Source: Hydrogenophaga sp.
Lineage (GTDB): Bacteria > Pseudomonadota > Gammaproteobacteria > Burkholderiales > Burkholderiaceae_C
Direction of reading: 5' to 3'
Length of the DNA: 64,000 nucleotides
Assembly: GCF_011390835.1 (NCBI RefSeq)
Contig: NZ_JAABRQ010000006.1
Location: 60,625 to 124,624 of the forward strand
Shown: positions 63,731 to 64,000 of the stretch, in pieces
Layout of the letters: each line of letters opens with the position of its first letter
Numbering within the stretch: position 1 is the stretch's first letter
The notes under the pieces: generated by a model
What the model was told of the DNA's origin: nothing
The model's input: the letters and a program-made list of their open reading frames with translations, nothing else
Databases searched by the model: none
Program-made: the position numbers and the translations under genes

Positions 63731-64000
63731 TCAACCCTGGGCGGGAGGGGGCACGTAGCCCGCAGCCGCGTCGGCGCCTTCGCCGAAGAAGTGCTTTTCC
63801 ATCTGGCGGGCGAGGTACTGGCGCGCGCGCGCGTCGGCCAGATTGAGCCGGTTTTCGTTGAGCAACATGGTCTGGTGCTTGAGCCAGTCGGCCCAGGCCT
63901 GTTTGCTCACGCCCTCGAAAATACGCTTGCCGAGTTCGCCGGGGTAGGGTGGAAAGTCCAGGCCTTCGGCCTCTTTGCCGAGCTTGATGCAGTTGACGGT
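63731..64000 (-). CDS. yggX: Probable Fe(2+)-trafficking / oxidative-damage protection protein (5' end outside window)
   Basis: The last 90 codons are seen. They read [56 protein letters not shown] and end with a short Gly/Pro tail. This is the YggX family, about 90 residues, so only the first two to four codons are missing. It protects iron-sulfur clusters. Confidence 0.96.
   Translation of the reverse strand, partial: TVNCIKLGKEAEGLDFPPYPGELGKRIFEGVSKQAWADWLKHQTMLLNENRLNLADARARQYLARQMEKHFFGEGADAAAGYVPPPAQG

Overview
The window reads as a G+C-rich betaproteobacterial chromosome, most likely Burkholderiales and close to the Comamonadaceae. This is inferred from gene order and protein style: an SRP RNA gene divergent from dnaX, dnaX-ybaB-recR, ilvBNC-pssA-leuA, an assimilatory APS-reductase sulfur operon, and a paired bpt-aat N-end-rule cassette. 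No alignment was run. Most of the window is ordinary housekeeping DNA with tight packing and several four-base ATGA overlaps.

Region by region. 1-4219: the end of an AddA/RecB-like helicase-nuclease and an HI0933-type flavoprotein. 4220-16292: an accessory block that looks less G+C-rich than its surroundings. It holds a leftward operon (ribbon-helix-helix protein, ParA-like ATPase, CYTH-CHAD protein), a divergent rightward operon (PhoU/DUF47-like protein, a pyruvate phosphate dikinase homologue lacking its pyruvate domain, a FabI-like reductase, a MaoC-phosphotransacetylase fusion), a leftward PHA-synthase-like gene, and a decayed tyrosine recombinase beside the 3' end of ffs. The intergenic hub of the block carries a perfect FNR/Anr box (7716-7729) and iterated ATAAAC/GTTTAT half-sites. 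This block is the best candidate for an undescribed system: a low-oxygen phosphate/acyl-CoA/storage-polymer module with its own ParA-type positioning pair.

16392-25090: ffs, dnaX (with an A9 slippage site), ybaB, recR, a MAPEG protein, an orphan substrate-binding protein, and the mltD-gloB-yafS-like-rnhA cluster familiar from enterobacteria. 25397-30820: an adenylate-forming ligase, the molybdenum-cofactor genes moaA-mobA-moeA and a predicted metal-dependent hydrolase. 30925-33822: a proton-pumping pyrophosphatase divergent from a soluble pyrophosphatase. 33918-36209: a five-gene bactofilin operon. 36298-42400: a FemAB-like acyltransferase, nadE, an L-asparaginase, glnB, a LOG-family hydrolase, dgkA and an RDD membrane protein.

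42686-48946: branched-chain amino-acid synthesis (ilvB, ilvN, ilvC, leuA) with pssA; leuA is preceded by a leader peptide and an attenuator. 49124-54964: a D,D-endopeptidase, an IclR regulator, bpt-aat, a VanZ protein, tRNA-Asn, and a ferredoxin/ferredoxin-NADP reductase pair. 55069-61336: assimilatory sulfate reduction (TauE-like exporter, cysI, DUF934, cysH, cysD, cysN). 61499-64000: a receiver-like protein of unknown role, a stand-alone MnmC oxidoreductase domain and the 3' part of yggX.

A recurrent G+C-rich palindromic repeat is scattered between genes and, unusually, appears translated in frame inside cysN and the FemAB-like gene.
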